This document shows positions 23,938-32,982 of a DNA stretch of 41,114 nucleotides, in pieces. Both the position numbers and the translations under genes were made by a program. The notes beneath the pieces are model-generated. The model made no database searches and was not told the DNA's origin. It was given only the letters and a program-made list of their open reading frames with translations. The stretch is from the NCBI GenBank assembly GCA_945948555.1, contig CAMFBM010000022.1:1-41114 (forward strand), read 5' to 3'. The number at the start of each line of letters is the position of its first letter. The stretch's first letter is position 1. The DNA is from an uncultured Bacteroidales bacterium (GTDB taxonomy: Bacteria > Bacteroidota > Bacteroidia > Bacteroidales > UBA932).

Positions 23938-25602
23938 TTAGAGAGCGTGACGTTCAGGATCGTATTTTCCTTCTCCTTTCTTATTGTACACACCCGTAGG
24001 CTCCTTCAGCTCCTGGCCGTAGCATCCGCGTGCCACATTCTTGAACTGGTTTACGGAATGAATGCGGTTGTTGTTTACGGTACCTGTGCCTGAAGGGTCA
24101 AATGCGAACCACATAATCCAGCCATAACCGTCATTCTTAATCTGCTCTGCCTGGGACTGGGAAATTGTGTAGCCATAGTTGAGCTGGATTGAAGCTCCGC
24201 TGCACTGCTTCAGTGTAAGGTCTCCGAAAGTTCCTGATGCTTGGCCGTAGTTGGCAACGTGGAAGTCAACGAATTCGCTCTGCTTGTGACCGTCAACTTC
24301 AGGAAGGTTGTAGATGGAACCCCAGTCGAAGAAAGAAACCTCGGTCGGCCAGCTGCAGCTCTCCTTGAGGGCAACCTTGAGTTCATACATAAGACGTGCA
24401 CCGGCTGCTGGGGAAGGCCATGTGAACCACTTGTTATTCACGTCAGGTGAGCTTGAGTACTCGTCATCGAGGTTCACACCGTCAAGCTTGTAGGTCTTGC
24501 AGGCCTCTGCAACCTCTGCCGCCCACTCTTTTGCTCCCCAGTCTGAAAGCTGTGCCAGACCGGCAGCATCGTGGTTTCCGAGAAGGCCGAGGTAAACTTT
24601 GATACCTGCCTTGCGGAGCGGCTGGAGGTAAACATCGCTCTCGTCGAGAAGAGCCTGCACGTTAGGGTTGTTGTGGAGGTAAACCACATCATCACTCTGG
24701 TTGTAGTTGATGTTGGCAGCGAAAAGAATCACTGCATCGAAGAAAGGAGTTCCATCCGCGAGAACATACTCAAGGCAGTTGAGAGGGTTGCAGTCATTCA
24801 CCTCGATGTAAACGACGTTCTTCACCTCGCGGTCACTCTGTCTGAGGACAGTATAGTTCACACGGCAGGCAGACTGTTTTACCTGTGCATTGTTGATGTT
24901 CTTCACATAAAGAGGAACAAGATAGCTGGTTGCATAGCTAAGCTCAGACGGATCGAGGGAAACCTCTGCAGTCACTGTGGTCTCACCGGCAGGAATGGTA
25001 AGTTTGTTCTTTGCAATGGTAATCTTCTCTACCGGGAATAGTTCAGTTTCAGCCTTGTTCACATAGTTGTACTCACTCAGGTGGTCCTTGTCAACAAAGA
25101 GCTCAACTTCGACAGGGTAAGTCACTGCTTTCTCGATGCTGAGAGTAACTGAAAGATTGATGGACTCCTGTGCCTTGGTGAGGATGTCGAGAGTTTCGTC
25201 GTTGCTGTTGAGTTTCACTGCAACCTTTTCTCCGGACGGAGTTTCAGGCTCGTCGGAAGCAGCCTTCTGGCTGACTGTAATCTTGACAGACTCTGCTGTT
25301 CCGGCCTTTACCTCAAGACGGCCCAGTCTCTCTTCATTGGTAGTGTTCTCCTTTGCATTCACAACAAGAACATTTTCTTCTTTCTGAGCCTCAATCCACT
25401 CTGGAGCAGTGTAGTTCCACTCCGAAGCGGTTGTAGTGACAGTAAGTCTGACAGCTTCATTGTCTTTTGCCTCAAACTCGATTGCGCTTGAAGGCTCAAC
25501 GCTGAGCGTATCATTTTCCTGAACTTTCTGCGTGCAGGAAGTCGTGGCAGCGACCGAAAGCAGAACGGTTGCGGCGCTGAGGAATAAAGATTTGAAATTC
25601 AT
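23938..25602 (-). CDS. GH18 endo-beta-N-acetylglucosaminidase lipoprotein (EndoH type)
   Basis: This 554-residue lipoprotein has a signal ending VAATTSC (Cys23). It contains a BACON domain (about 35-115), a DUF1735 domain (about 125-255) and a GH18 barrel (about 265-545). The catalytic segment KLDGVNLDDEYSS matches the DGxxxDxE motif and is close to the EndoH sequence DGVDFDDEY, with Asp379 and Glu381 as the catalytic pair. Enzymes of this class cut between the two core GlcNAc residues of high-mannose N-glycans. The domain set and neighbours resemble the B. thetaiotaomicron BT3987 enzyme and its PUL (from memory). It is probably at the cell surface and would start glycan use by releasing the glycan from glycoprotein. 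Confidence 0.92.
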   Translation of the reverse strand: MNFKSLFLSAATVLLSVAATTSCTQKVQENDTLSVEPSSAIEFEAKDNEAVRLTVTTTASEWNYTAPEWIEAQKEENVLVVNAKENTTNEERLGRLEVKAGTAESVKITVSQKAASDEPETPSGEKVAVKLNSNDETLDILTKAQESINLSVTLSIEKAVTYPVEVELFVDKDHLSEYNYVNKAETELFPVEKITIAKNKLTIPAGETTVTAEVSLDPSELSYATSYLVPLYVKNINNAQVKQSACRVNYTVLRQSDREVKNVVYIEVNDCNPLNCLEYVLADGTPFFDAVILFAANINYNQSDDVVYLHNNPNVQALLDESDVYLQPLRKAGIKVYLGLLGNHDAAGLAQLSDWGAKEWAAEVAEACKTYKLDGVNLDDEYSSSPDVNNKWFTWPSPAAGARLMYELKVALKESCSWPTEVSFFDWGSIYNLPEVDGHKQSEFVDFHVANYGQASGTFGDLTLKQCSGASIQLNYGYTISQSQAEQIKNDGYGWIMWFAFDPSGTGTVNNNRIHSVNQFKNVARGCYGQELKEPTGVYNKKGEGKYDPERHAL

Positions 25603-25654
25603 AATGAAATCTGTAATTTTAGTGATTGTTTATAGTTAGTCAATATGTTGAATA

Positions 25655-26911
25655 TTAATTCTTTGCAGGAAGTTCAACCGGGTACCAGACAAAGTCGTGG
25701 TCGGCAGACAGGTCGTGACCGTAGAGTGAATGGTCGCGTACAATCTTACCTGCTCCCTCGTCGAATTTCCAGTAAGCAAGCAGACTCTCGTCGATTTCCG
25801 GAGCGTAAACCTTGTAGAAATGATTCGGTTTGTTGATTTCATCCAGACTCAGGACACGGTTCCAGACACGTGCCTCGGCAATCATTCCGTCAAGGCAGCG
25901 GTTGCTGTCGTAGGAGTAGCCAATCCAGAAACAACGTGGTTTACCATCCATTTCATCCGAATGAGGGGCTCCGAAGTTCACTGATTCGAAATACACAGGG
26001 TCGAGCTGGCCTGTCTCGGAATTCGGTCTGTTGGCAATCTGGTGAACATTTGTCTCAACACGGAGCTTGCCGTCGAGGTAAACCTTGATGAGACCTTTTT
26101 CGAAAGTTACTGCTATGTGGTACCACCTGTCCTTCTTCAGCTGAAGGGATGCGTCAGTGGCGTGGGCACGATATGTGGATCCGCCTTCGGTGTCCACAAC
26201 GGCGCAAGCCACCTGAATCTGGTTGGTAGGAATCTGCACGTCACCGATACGTATGAGGAAATGGTCCTCGACACCCATAATCGTGAGAATCTTGCTGTCA
26301 TTATTGAAGGCGTGGCAGTTTACGAGACATTCCATAGTGAAGGCCTGAAGGTTCTTCACCTGTGCGAAATCATCCCAGACCGGCCAGGCACAGTTGCCTT
26401 TCATATCTGCCACAAAGTTCACGAGGGATGCTTCCTTGACAACGAAATACATTACGCTTGAACGCTCAAGCACCGGAAGATTGTCCGAAGTGATTGAAAC
26501 GGGCACGACATACTGCTTGCTGTAGTCCAGTTTGTCCAGTCCTTTGAAACTGATGCTCACTTCAGGGGAAGAGACGTCACCGGAACGAATCACGGCCTGG
26601 AGTCCCTCGATGTCGCAGTTCTCGGACGGGAGGATTTCAGCCTCGGAATCGTAATATGCCTGACGGTAGGTCTCAAGAAGGTCATCCCTCCTTTCGAATT
26701 TCACTACGACATCATTTGCTTCGGGATGGGCCATAGCCACCGAAACAGTCTTGGTGAGAGTTTTCGTTCCCTCATCGGTGGCAACCCTTATTTCATTCTT
26801 GAAGTTGGTGGTGTCGTAGAACACCTTGTTGTCGAATGAGCCGTCCTTGTTGCAAGAGGCCAGGAAAGCCGTTGCAAGGGCAATAATGCTGATATATTCT
26901 ATTCTTTTCAT
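25655..26911 (-). CDS. DUF1735-LamG surface glycan-binding lipoprotein
   Basis: This 418-residue lipoprotein has a signal ending TAFLASC (Cys20). A DUF1735 domain (about 30-165) with YSKQYVVPVSI is followed by a LamG domain (about 170-415) with DRWYHIAVTFEKGLIKVYLDGKL and CFWIGYSYDSNRCLDGMIAEARVWNRVLSLDEINKPNHFY. It has no catalytic motif, so a surface glycan-binding role is likely, as for BT3986-like proteins of N-glycan PULs. Its start overlaps the previous stop by 1 nt (TAATG), so translation is coupled. Confidence 0.88.
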   Translation of the reverse strand: MKRIEYISIIALATAFLASCNKDGSFDNKVFYDTTNFKNEIRVATDEGTKTLTKTVSVAMAHPEANDVVVKFERRDDLLETYRQAYYDSEAEILPSENCDIEGLQAVIRSGDVSSPEVSISFKGLDKLDYSKQYVVPVSITSDNLPVLERSSVMYFVVKEASLVNFVADMKGNCAWPVWDDFAQVKNLQAFTMECLVNCHAFNNDSKILTIMGVEDHFLIRIGDVQIPTNQIQVACAVVDTEGGSTYRAHATDASLQLKKDRWYHIAVTFEKGLIKVYLDGKLRVETNVHQIANRPNSETGQLDPVYFESVNFGAPHSDEMDGKPRCFWIGYSYDSNRCLDGMIAEARVWNRVLSLDEINKPNHFYKVYAPEIDESLLAYWKFDEGAGKIVRDHSLYGHDLSADHDFVWYPVELPAKN

Positions 26912-27897
26912 TACTTGCTTGAGTTGAGAATATTTATGGCATCAAGGACATTCTTGAAGGCCTTGTCCTTGTGATAATAATCATCGTTAGCATTTGACAC
27001 ACAGAGACCTTTCGGAGTGAAGCCGGTGTTTTCCGCCTCGTCAAGCACCCACTGGGCGCCTTCTGCCGGTGAAACTCCCTTCTGGTCAGGTTCCGCAGTG
27101 GTAGGAACTGTCAGTTCCATTATTACACGGTCCGAAACTGCTGAAGTGCGGCCAAGGATTCGTCCCGGAAGGAGAGAGAGTTTCTTCTCTTCACCTGCGA
27201 TTATGACAACAAATTTGCAGGTTCCGAGGAATTCCGTGTCATTGACATTGCGGGCACTGCCACGGAAAATGAATTCAAGGTCACCGTGCTGGGCAAGATA
27301 GGACTTGATTTCACCCATAAAGGCATTCTGTGCCGCTGTCAGCACTTCGGTTCCTGCCGAGGTGGCGTAGGATACCATCACTCCGTGGAAACCGTACTTC
27401 GTGCATTTCTCAAGCTGGGCTCTGGCTCCCTCCGCAAAGAATTTTGTTGCATCTTCGGCTGTTCCCGCAGATTCGCCCTCCTCTGTCCTGCGGTCCTCTT
27501 CAAGGCACCAGGCCTCATAGACCGTTGCATAGTCAATAAGGCATAGGACCTTCGTACCCTTTTTCTCCCTGACCTGCGCTATTTCCGCAGCAACAATTTC
27601 GTGCAGGCCGCCGTTCATCTTCACACAGACATAATCTGCGCTGTCCGGCATTGCCATTATGTGAACATTCTGACAGGAAGGATAGGTTTCGGTGCCATTC
27701 ATAGTCACGATCATCACAGGATGCTCACTCTGTTTGAAATTCCTCAGAGCACTGAGGTATTCCGCATATTCCTGCGGATTTTCCTGTTCCGGTGTCTTGT
27801 GATGAAAGTCAAGATTCTGCGGCTGGGTCCATTTGGAGCAGCCGGCAAGGACTGCAAGAGTCGCCGCACAAGTGAATATTAATGATTTCGCTTTCAT
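26911..27897 (-). CDS. GH18-like lipoprotein lacking the catalytic motif, probable glycan-binding protein
   Basis: This 328-residue lipoprotein has a signal ending TLAVLAGC (Cys20). The remainder looks like a GH18-type barrel: VLCLIDYATVYEAW, then KYGFHGVMVSYATSAG, then LEFIFRGSARN. At residues 169-177 the sequence GFHGVMVSY occupies the place of DGxxxDxE, but the acidic residues are absent, so hydrolysis is unlikely. Such proteins (BT3985-like) occur beside SusD in N-glycan PULs and are taken to bind glycan at the surface. It lies 9 nt after susD and is coupled to the next gene. The fold assignment is by pattern only. Confidence 0.78.
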   Translation of the reverse strand: MKAKSLIFTCAATLAVLAGCSKWTQPQNLDFHHKTPEQENPQEYAEYLSALRNFKQSEHPVMIVTMNGTETYPSCQNVHIMAMPDSADYVCVKMNGGLHEIVAAEIAQVREKKGTKVLCLIDYATVYEAWCLEEDRRTEEGESAGTAEDATKFFAEGARAQLEKCTKYGFHGVMVSYATSAGTEVLTAAQNAFMGEIKSYLAQHGDLEFIFRGSARNVNDTEFLGTCKFVVIIAGEEKKLSLLPGRILGRTSAVSDRVIMELTVPTTAEPDQKGVSPAEGAQWVLDEAENTGFTPKGLCVSNANDDYYHKDKAFKNVLDAINILNSSK

Positions 27898-27906
27898 TTG
27901 CTTGTC

Positions 27907-29523
27907 TTACTTTATTATGATTGCCGGATTGCAGTCCCACCACAGACGGGTGGCCATATTGTCCTTGCCCTTGAGCAGGGCTGAAACTGCATAATTCACA
28001 TTTTCACCATTGTTTGTGTACTCTGCCAGAGGATAGCGCATTCTCCTTGCACCATAGACGGAAGAGACAATGCCGTCGCTCTTGTTCCCGGCATCCGTAG
28101 CAGGGAAAAGATGAGGATAGCCTGTCCTGCGATGGTCCGCCCAGGCCTCATTGCCGTTGTTGAAGTTCGCAATCCATTTCTGGATGAGGATTCTTTCCTG
28201 CTTCTGCGCTGTCGATGCGGATTCATCCCATTTGACGGTAATTTCAGAAAGCATTTCGGAATAACTGTTCTGACCTGCAGGATCAATGTAAACGGCAGGA
28301 CGGCTGACTGCATCGTTGAGGTAAGCATCAGCACCAGAAACTCCAAACTGCTCGAATGACAGGCGAATTCCCTCATTGTAGAAATCCTCGGCTGTTCCCT
28401 CACCCATATCGTAGCCGAACACAGCCTCGGCCTCAGCCTTAAGGAAGCAGACCTCGGCGGCATTCAGCCAGACAAGCGGATCCGAAGGGGAAATATTCAC
28501 TCCTGAATACTTGCGTCCGAGGCTGTTGAGAGCCGGTTTCTCGATTCTCACCCTGATTCCCACATATTCAATCCCGTCAAATTCCGAAGGAATGAAATAC
28601 ACCGGACGGCGAGGGTCGTTGTAGCCGTTCATATATGTGATGATGTCTGCAGCCGCGTGAGTGTCACCTCCCGTATTGCAGCCTGAAGGCTGGTTGTACT
28701 TGATGGCAGTGTAGAGAGGATTTCCCTTTTCACCGAAGGCCACCGTGCGAAGGGTTGCGTTGTCGGCATTTGATGTAAACACTCCTATTTCGTGTTTAAC
28801 GGCCTCTTCGGCATATTTCCTGGATTTCTCCGGGGCGGCATAGGAAATTCGCATCGCCATCCTGAGTTTCAGTGAATTGGCAAACTTGCACCATTTCACG
28901 GCTGTTCCGTCGTAAATCGGGTCAGCCTTCGGGGAAATGCCGGAGAGTTTGTTCTCCGTCAAAGTGGAAATTACCTCGTCCAGTTCAGCAAACATTGCAT
29001 CATAGACTGCCTCCTGTGAATCGTATGCAACTGCGATGGCTCCGCCCTCACCGATTTTGGAGTACGGAATCGGACCGTAGGTGTCAGTTACCCTCAGCAT
29101 TGCCGTTATCTTGATAATCTTTGCAATTGCAAGGGTCACAGGATCGTCTGTAATGTCGGCAATCTCATTGAGATTGGAGTACAAAGTCGGAATGATTCGG
29201 TCACTGGCGAGGAAAACCCTTGTCCAGTCATCCGTAGGGTTGTAGTTGTCAATGGTCTTGGCAAATGCACCCGTTGTAGAGTAATAGCCACCCATCGGGC
29301 CTCCAAGGAGGCAGTCTGTGAACTGGGCCGTGTTGACATCGGTCGAAACCACTGTTCCACAGAGAGCGGAGATGGCTGCTCCGATGGCATATCCGTCTGT
29401 GAGCGTCTGCTCTTTGCTCACTTCGTATGGATTGGTGTTGATTTCAAGATAGTGGGCCGTGCACCCCGCAAACAGAGAAGCTGCGAGAAAAGCCGCACCG
29501 GTTTTTGTGATGATATTTCTCAT
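27907..29523 (-). CDS. susD: SusD/RagB-type glycan-binding lipoprotein
   Basis: This 538-residue SusD-like lipoprotein has a signal ending ASLFAGC (Cys21). SusD features include LEINTNPYEVS, DDWTRVFLASDRIIPTLYSNLNEI, the TPR-like helices with AKIIKITAMLRVTDTYGPIPYS, and ANSLKLRMAMRISY. The C-terminal part includes WLNAAEVCFLKAEAEA and NNGNEAWADHRRTGYPHL. It forms the lid of the SusC transporter and helps bind the glycan at the surface. It starts 11 nt after susC. The sequence is intact although susC is frameshifted. Confidence 0.95.
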   Translation of the reverse strand: MRNIITKTGAAFLAASLFAGCTAHYLEINTNPYEVSKEQTLTDGYAIGAAISALCGTVVSTDVNTAQFTDCLLGGPMGGYYSTTGAFAKTIDNYNPTDDWTRVFLASDRIIPTLYSNLNEIADITDDPVTLAIAKIIKITAMLRVTDTYGPIPYSKIGEGGAIAVAYDSQEAVYDAMFAELDEVISTLTENKLSGISPKADPIYDGTAVKWCKFANSLKLRMAMRISYAAPEKSRKYAEEAVKHEIGVFTSNADNATLRTVAFGEKGNPLYTAIKYNQPSGCNTGGDTHAAADIITYMNGYNDPRRPVYFIPSEFDGIEYVGIRVRIEKPALNSLGRKYSGVNISPSDPLVWLNAAEVCFLKAEAEAVFGYDMGEGTAEDFYNEGIRLSFEQFGVSGADAYLNDAVSRPAVYIDPAGQNSYSEMLSEITVKWDESASTAQKQERILIQKWIANFNNGNEAWADHRRTGYPHLFPATDAGNKSDGIVSSVYGARRMRYPLAEYTNNGENVNYAVSALLKGKDNMATRLWWDCNPAIIIK

Positions 29524-29534
29524 TGCAAGGTGGA

Positions 29535-32330
29535 TTAGAAGGTTATTCTTACATTGAAACCGAAATTGCGCAGGGACGGCATCATAAAATGATCGATGCC
29601 CTGATAGTAGTTTCCTGTAGTCGCAACCGATTCAGGGTCAAAAGGAGCCTTGTTGTAAATCATCCAGAGGTTCCTGCCGACAATGGAAAGGTTCAGGTCG
29701 CAGACATTTCCGAGCATTTTGCGAGGGAAAGTGTAACCGATTGAAGCCTCCTGGAGGCGCACGTTGGTGCCGGAATAGGTGTATTCCTGTGGAAGAGGGT
29801 TTGAACCTCCGACAGAACTGTACCATTTGTTGGCATCCACCCTGTCACCGCCATTGATGTAAACTCCACCTGCATCGCGTGCAGCTGCCGAAGCCTCCGA
29901 AACACCATAGTAGTCAAGGACGGCCTGGGTGCTTGAGAAAACTATACCTCCGAAACGGGCAGTGATGAGGAAACCGAAATTGAAGCCCGCAATGCGGAAA
30001 TCATTCCTCCAGGAGAGGTTCGCCTTCGGAAGCACAGAGCCGAGTTTCACATAATTCTTTGCATCGGCAATCATACTAGGGGAAACTGTTCCGTCCTCAT
30101 TGACCACAATCATTCCGTTGGAGTCATATTTGAAATCCGCGAAAGAATAGAGGTCTCCCAGAGTGCCTCCCTTGCGGAGGATGAAGTGTGCAAGTCCAAG
30201 CCCGTTCATATCAAGCTGGTCCACACTGAATTCTTCTCCTGTGGCGGCATTCAGCACATTGTCGGCAAGTGATTCAATTCTGTTCTGGTTGGTTGAGAAC
30301 GCGAGATTTGAATCCCACCTGAACTTGTTCCAGTCCTTGCCGAAGCCGAGACTGATTTCACATCCCTGGTTCATCACGTCACCGGACTGGATATAGATTT
30401 CAGATGAGCCCGAACCCGTGGAAATCTGCGGATTGAAGGTCTGGTTCTTCGTGTTCGTGTGATAGTAGGTAGCCTCGAGGCTGAACCATTTGAGGAAACG
30501 CATTGAAAGACCAACCTCCCAAGAATTTGTCAGCTCCGGTTTGAGGTCATACATCGGGTACTGAGTCTGGGTGTTCCAGCTCAAACCGCTTGAGTTCCAT
30601 TTGTACTTCGGATTGGCAATATATCTTTCGAAAGCAGTACCCACGGAAGCGTAGGAACCTCTGATTTTGAGATACTCGAGGTTTGCAGGCATATTCGGAA
30701 TGATCTGCGAAAGAACGACTGAAGCTCCGACAGAAGGATAGAAGAAAGACTTCTTGTTGGAATGCGGACCTGCAAGTTGTGAAGGCCAGTCATTACGGGC
30801 TGTGAGGGTAAGGTAATATGCACCTTTGTAGCCTACCTCAGCGGAAGCGAATACAGACTGGGTCTGTTCTCTCCAGCCTTCCTGAAGTCTGCTGGTTTTC
30901 TGTGAATTGGACAGGTTCTGCACATTAAAGACATTGGCAAGTCCCGGTTTCTCTTCCGACATCTCGCCGTCGGCAATCGGACCGCGGTTCTTGAAAGCAT
31001 CGTAACGCATGTCCGTAATGGATGCACCTATGTTCGCCTGAAGAGTCCAATCCTCATTGAACCTCTTGTCGATGTTCAGAAGGACATCAGCATAAATCTG
31101 GCTGTCCTTCATCGAACTGATGCCATAAAGACCGTTCTTCGAAGACTCGGTAAGCTGAGGAAGGGTCGAGGCGTAGAATTTCTCAGTATATTTTGTTATA
31201 GAGTTGTCAACCCGAACACGTCCTGCAATATTGAGCCAGTCAAGAATGTCGTAGGAAAGAGATGCATTGAGCATATACCTGTCCTTCTTGTTCTCCCTGA
31301 GATTGCGGTAGTTGATCCAGTAAGGGTTCTGCATCGTCATACCTGCATCTCCGATTGGCCAGTACTGGGTCGAAAGACGACGGGTCACATCATATCTTTC
31401 AAACATCCTGACATCATCCCAGTCTCCTCCGCGAGGGAAAATATATGCTCCCACGAGAGGGTTGTTGTAGGTTCCCTGGTTAATCATATTCAGGTCCTTC
31501 TGGATGATGTAACTGGCACCGACATCCAGATGCATCTTGTCCTTCAGGAAAGACGTGGTATTGCGGAAAGTAAAATTGTAACGGTGGTAACCGTTGTTCG
31601 GAACGACGCCATAGGAATCTATCGCCGAACCTGAAAGGTAGGTTTGGTTTCTTTCATTTCCCATTGACACAGACACACTTTCAGAATGGGTCACACCAGT
31701 CTGAAAGTAGTCCTTTGCGGGATTGTAATGGTAATTGTTGGCAGAATTGAGAGGCTGACCCCAGCTTCTGACATCGGAGCCGATGGAAGAATTGTAGTCA
31801 CCTGTTCCGTACCTGTTCTGGAATCTCGGAAGCACGAAAGGAGTCATCACTTCTACTCCTGCAGTGGCATTTACAGTTACCTTGCCTTCCTTGCCTTTTT
31901 TCGTTGTCACTACAATTGCGCCATTTGCGGCATCAGAACCGTAGAGGGCCGCTGCAGCCGCTCCGGTAAGGACCGAGATGGATTCGATATCTTCCGGATT
32001 GATGTCGGCAATCGGGTCGGATGAACCCTGGGACCCGAACTGTGTACTTCCCTCCTTTGCAGTGGTGTACATAGGCACACCGTCAATCACATAGAGAGCA
32101 TTGGAAGACTGTGAAATGGATTTCTGACCACGCATTATGACCTTGGTGGCTCCGCCGACTCCTGAAGAGGAAGCATTGATATTCAGACCTGCAACCTTTC
32201 CGTTGAGGGAATTGATGAAGTTGGCATCCTTGTTGACCACCAGGTCATCTGATTTGATTTCCTGGACATTATAGGAGAGAGCTTTTTCCGAACGCTTGAT
32301 TCCGAGGGCCGTGACAACGGTTCCTTCCAT
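29535..32330 (-). CDS. susC: SusC-type TonB-dependent transporter, main part (plug and barrel), out of frame with its N-terminus
   Basis: The frame encodes the SusC plug and beta-barrel. It starts in conserved sequence EGTVVTALGIKRSEKALSYNVQE, continues with VMRG-like VIMRGQKSISQSSNALYVIDGVPM, and ends in the outer-membrane signature GFNVRITF with a terminal Phe. The same frame is open and conserved upstream to 32435, giving 966 residues; that upstream part encodes GSVILEFSCLGYKTQEVKLGNRRVF... of the carboxypeptidase-like domain. The ATG at 32330 is therefore internal and not a genuine start. The N-terminal fragment at 32426-32911 is in a different frame, separated at a G7 run. A corrected protein would have 1125 residues, normal for SusC. 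Confidence 0.93.
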   Translation of the reverse strand: MEGTVVTALGIKRSEKALSYNVQEIKSDDLVVNKDANFINSLNGKVAGLNINASSSGVGGATKVIMRGQKSISQSSNALYVIDGVPMYTTAKEGSTQFGSQGSSDPIADINPEDIESISVLTGAAAAALYGSDAANGAIVVTTKKGKEGKVTVNATAGVEVMTPFVLPRFQNRYGTGDYNSSIGSDVRSWGQPLNSANNYHYNPAKDYFQTGVTHSESVSVSMGNERNQTYLSGSAIDSYGVVPNNGYHRYNFTFRNTTSFLKDKMHLDVGASYIIQKDLNMINQGTYNNPLVGAYIFPRGGDWDDVRMFERYDVTRRLSTQYWPIGDAGMTMQNPYWINYRNLRENKKDRYMLNASLSYDILDWLNIAGRVRVDNSITKYTEKFYASTLPQLTESSKNGLYGISSMKDSQIYADVLLNIDKRFNEDWTLQANIGASITDMRYDAFKNRGPIADGEMSEEKPGLANVFNVQNLSNSQKTSRLQEGWREQTQSVFASAEVGYKGAYYLTLTARNDWPSQLAGPHSNKKSFFYPSVGASVVLSQIIPNMPANLEYLKIRGSYASVGTAFERYIANPKYKWNSSGLSWNTQTQYPMYDLKPELTNSWEVGLSMRFLKWFSLEATYYHTNTKNQTFNPQISTGSGSSEIYIQSGDVMNQGCEISLGFGKDWNKFRWDSNLAFSTNQNRIESLADNVLNAATGEEFSVDQLDMNGLGLAHFILRKGGTLGDLYSFADFKYDSNGMIVVNEDGTVSPSMIADAKNYVKLGSVLPKANLSWRNDFRIAGFNFGFLITARFGGIVFSSTQAVLDYYGVSEASAAARDAGGVYINGGDRVDANKWYSSVGGSNPLPQEYTYSGTNVRLQEASIGYTFPRKMLGNVCDLNLSIVGRNLWMIYNKAPFDPESVATTGNYYQGIDHFMMPSLRNFGFNVRITF

Positions 32331-32425
32331 TAGAATGGAATCATCGGCAAGAACAATGTCAAATACTCTCCTATTCCCCAGCTTTACTTCCTGTGTCTTG
32401 TAGCCCAGACAGGAAAATTCTAGAA

Positions 32426-32911
32426 TTACACTGCCCCCCCAAGAAGATCTGCAGGGACCTCAAATTCAAAATTTCCGTCAAGATCGGTTCCGGCTCCCAC
32501 AGTAGTACCTTTGATGATTACCGCAGCACCGACAAGAGGCTCACCGAAAGAATCTTTGACAATTCCCGAAACCACATTGGACTGGCTCTGGGTTTCCTGT
32601 TTCTTTTGATAAAGATAAACATTCGAGCCGCTGACCTTCCAGGACACTTCGGCCGGATTGAAGATGTGTGACATAGCCTCGTCCAGTGACTTGTCTACAA
32701 TGTTCACTGACACCTTGCGGGTCAAATCAAGGCTTTCACACACGAAGAGATAATCTGTCTGGCGTTCTATTTCATTGAGTATGGTCTCAACAGAAGAATT
32801 CTCCATCTTGAGTGTAATCTTCCGTTGCGACTGGGCTGCCGCTCCAATTGAGGACAGCAATGATATTGCAACGACAAACAGCCTTAGGAGTTTCAACAAA
32901 CTGTTTCTCAT
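32426..32911 (-). CDS. susC: SusC N-terminal fragment (signal peptide, STN domain, start of carboxypeptidase-like domain)
   Basis: This 161-residue reading frame holds a signal peptide (about 1-27), an STN domain (RKITLKMENSSVETILNEIERQTDYLFVCES..., about 30-85) and the first strands of the carboxypeptidase-D-like domain (VVSGIVKDSFGEPLVGAAVIIKGTTVGAGTDLDGNFEFEVPAD). The STN domain marks a transducer-type SusC that signals to a FecR anti-sigma factor, and FecR is the next gene upstream. The frame ends LLGGAV-stop just after a run of seven G. With eight (or five) G it would continue into the conserved remainder at 29535-32435. As given, the gene is broken in one place only. Confidence 0.93.
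   Translation of the reverse strand: MRNSLLKLLRLFVVAISLLSSIGAAAQSQRKITLKMENSSVETILNEIERQTDYLFVCESLDLTRKVSVNIVDKSLDEAMSHIFNPAEVSWKVSGSNVYLYQKKQETQSQSNVVSGIVKDSFGEPLVGAAVIIKGTTVGAGTDLDGNFEFEVPADLLGGAV
32434..32440 (-). repeat. G7 homopolymer at the SusC frameshift
   Basis: Seven consecutive G on the coding strand, after CTTCTT and before CAGTGTAA. The zero frame reads GGG GGG GCA GTG TAA. A length of 8 or 5, or a -1 ribosomal shift here, joins the two SusC parts without other damage. Confidence 0.9.
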
Positions 32912-32982
32912 TTTTAATTGTTATTAGTTTAATGCATTGTCACCCGGATATCCGAGTTATTTCTTTCACCCCACTGGGTATA

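Noticed and set aside
32912..32982. CGGATATCCG palindrome between fecR and susC as a terminator or operator
   Set aside because: It is a 10-bp self-complementary word without a U tract or hairpin loop; fecR and susC are probably co-transcribed.
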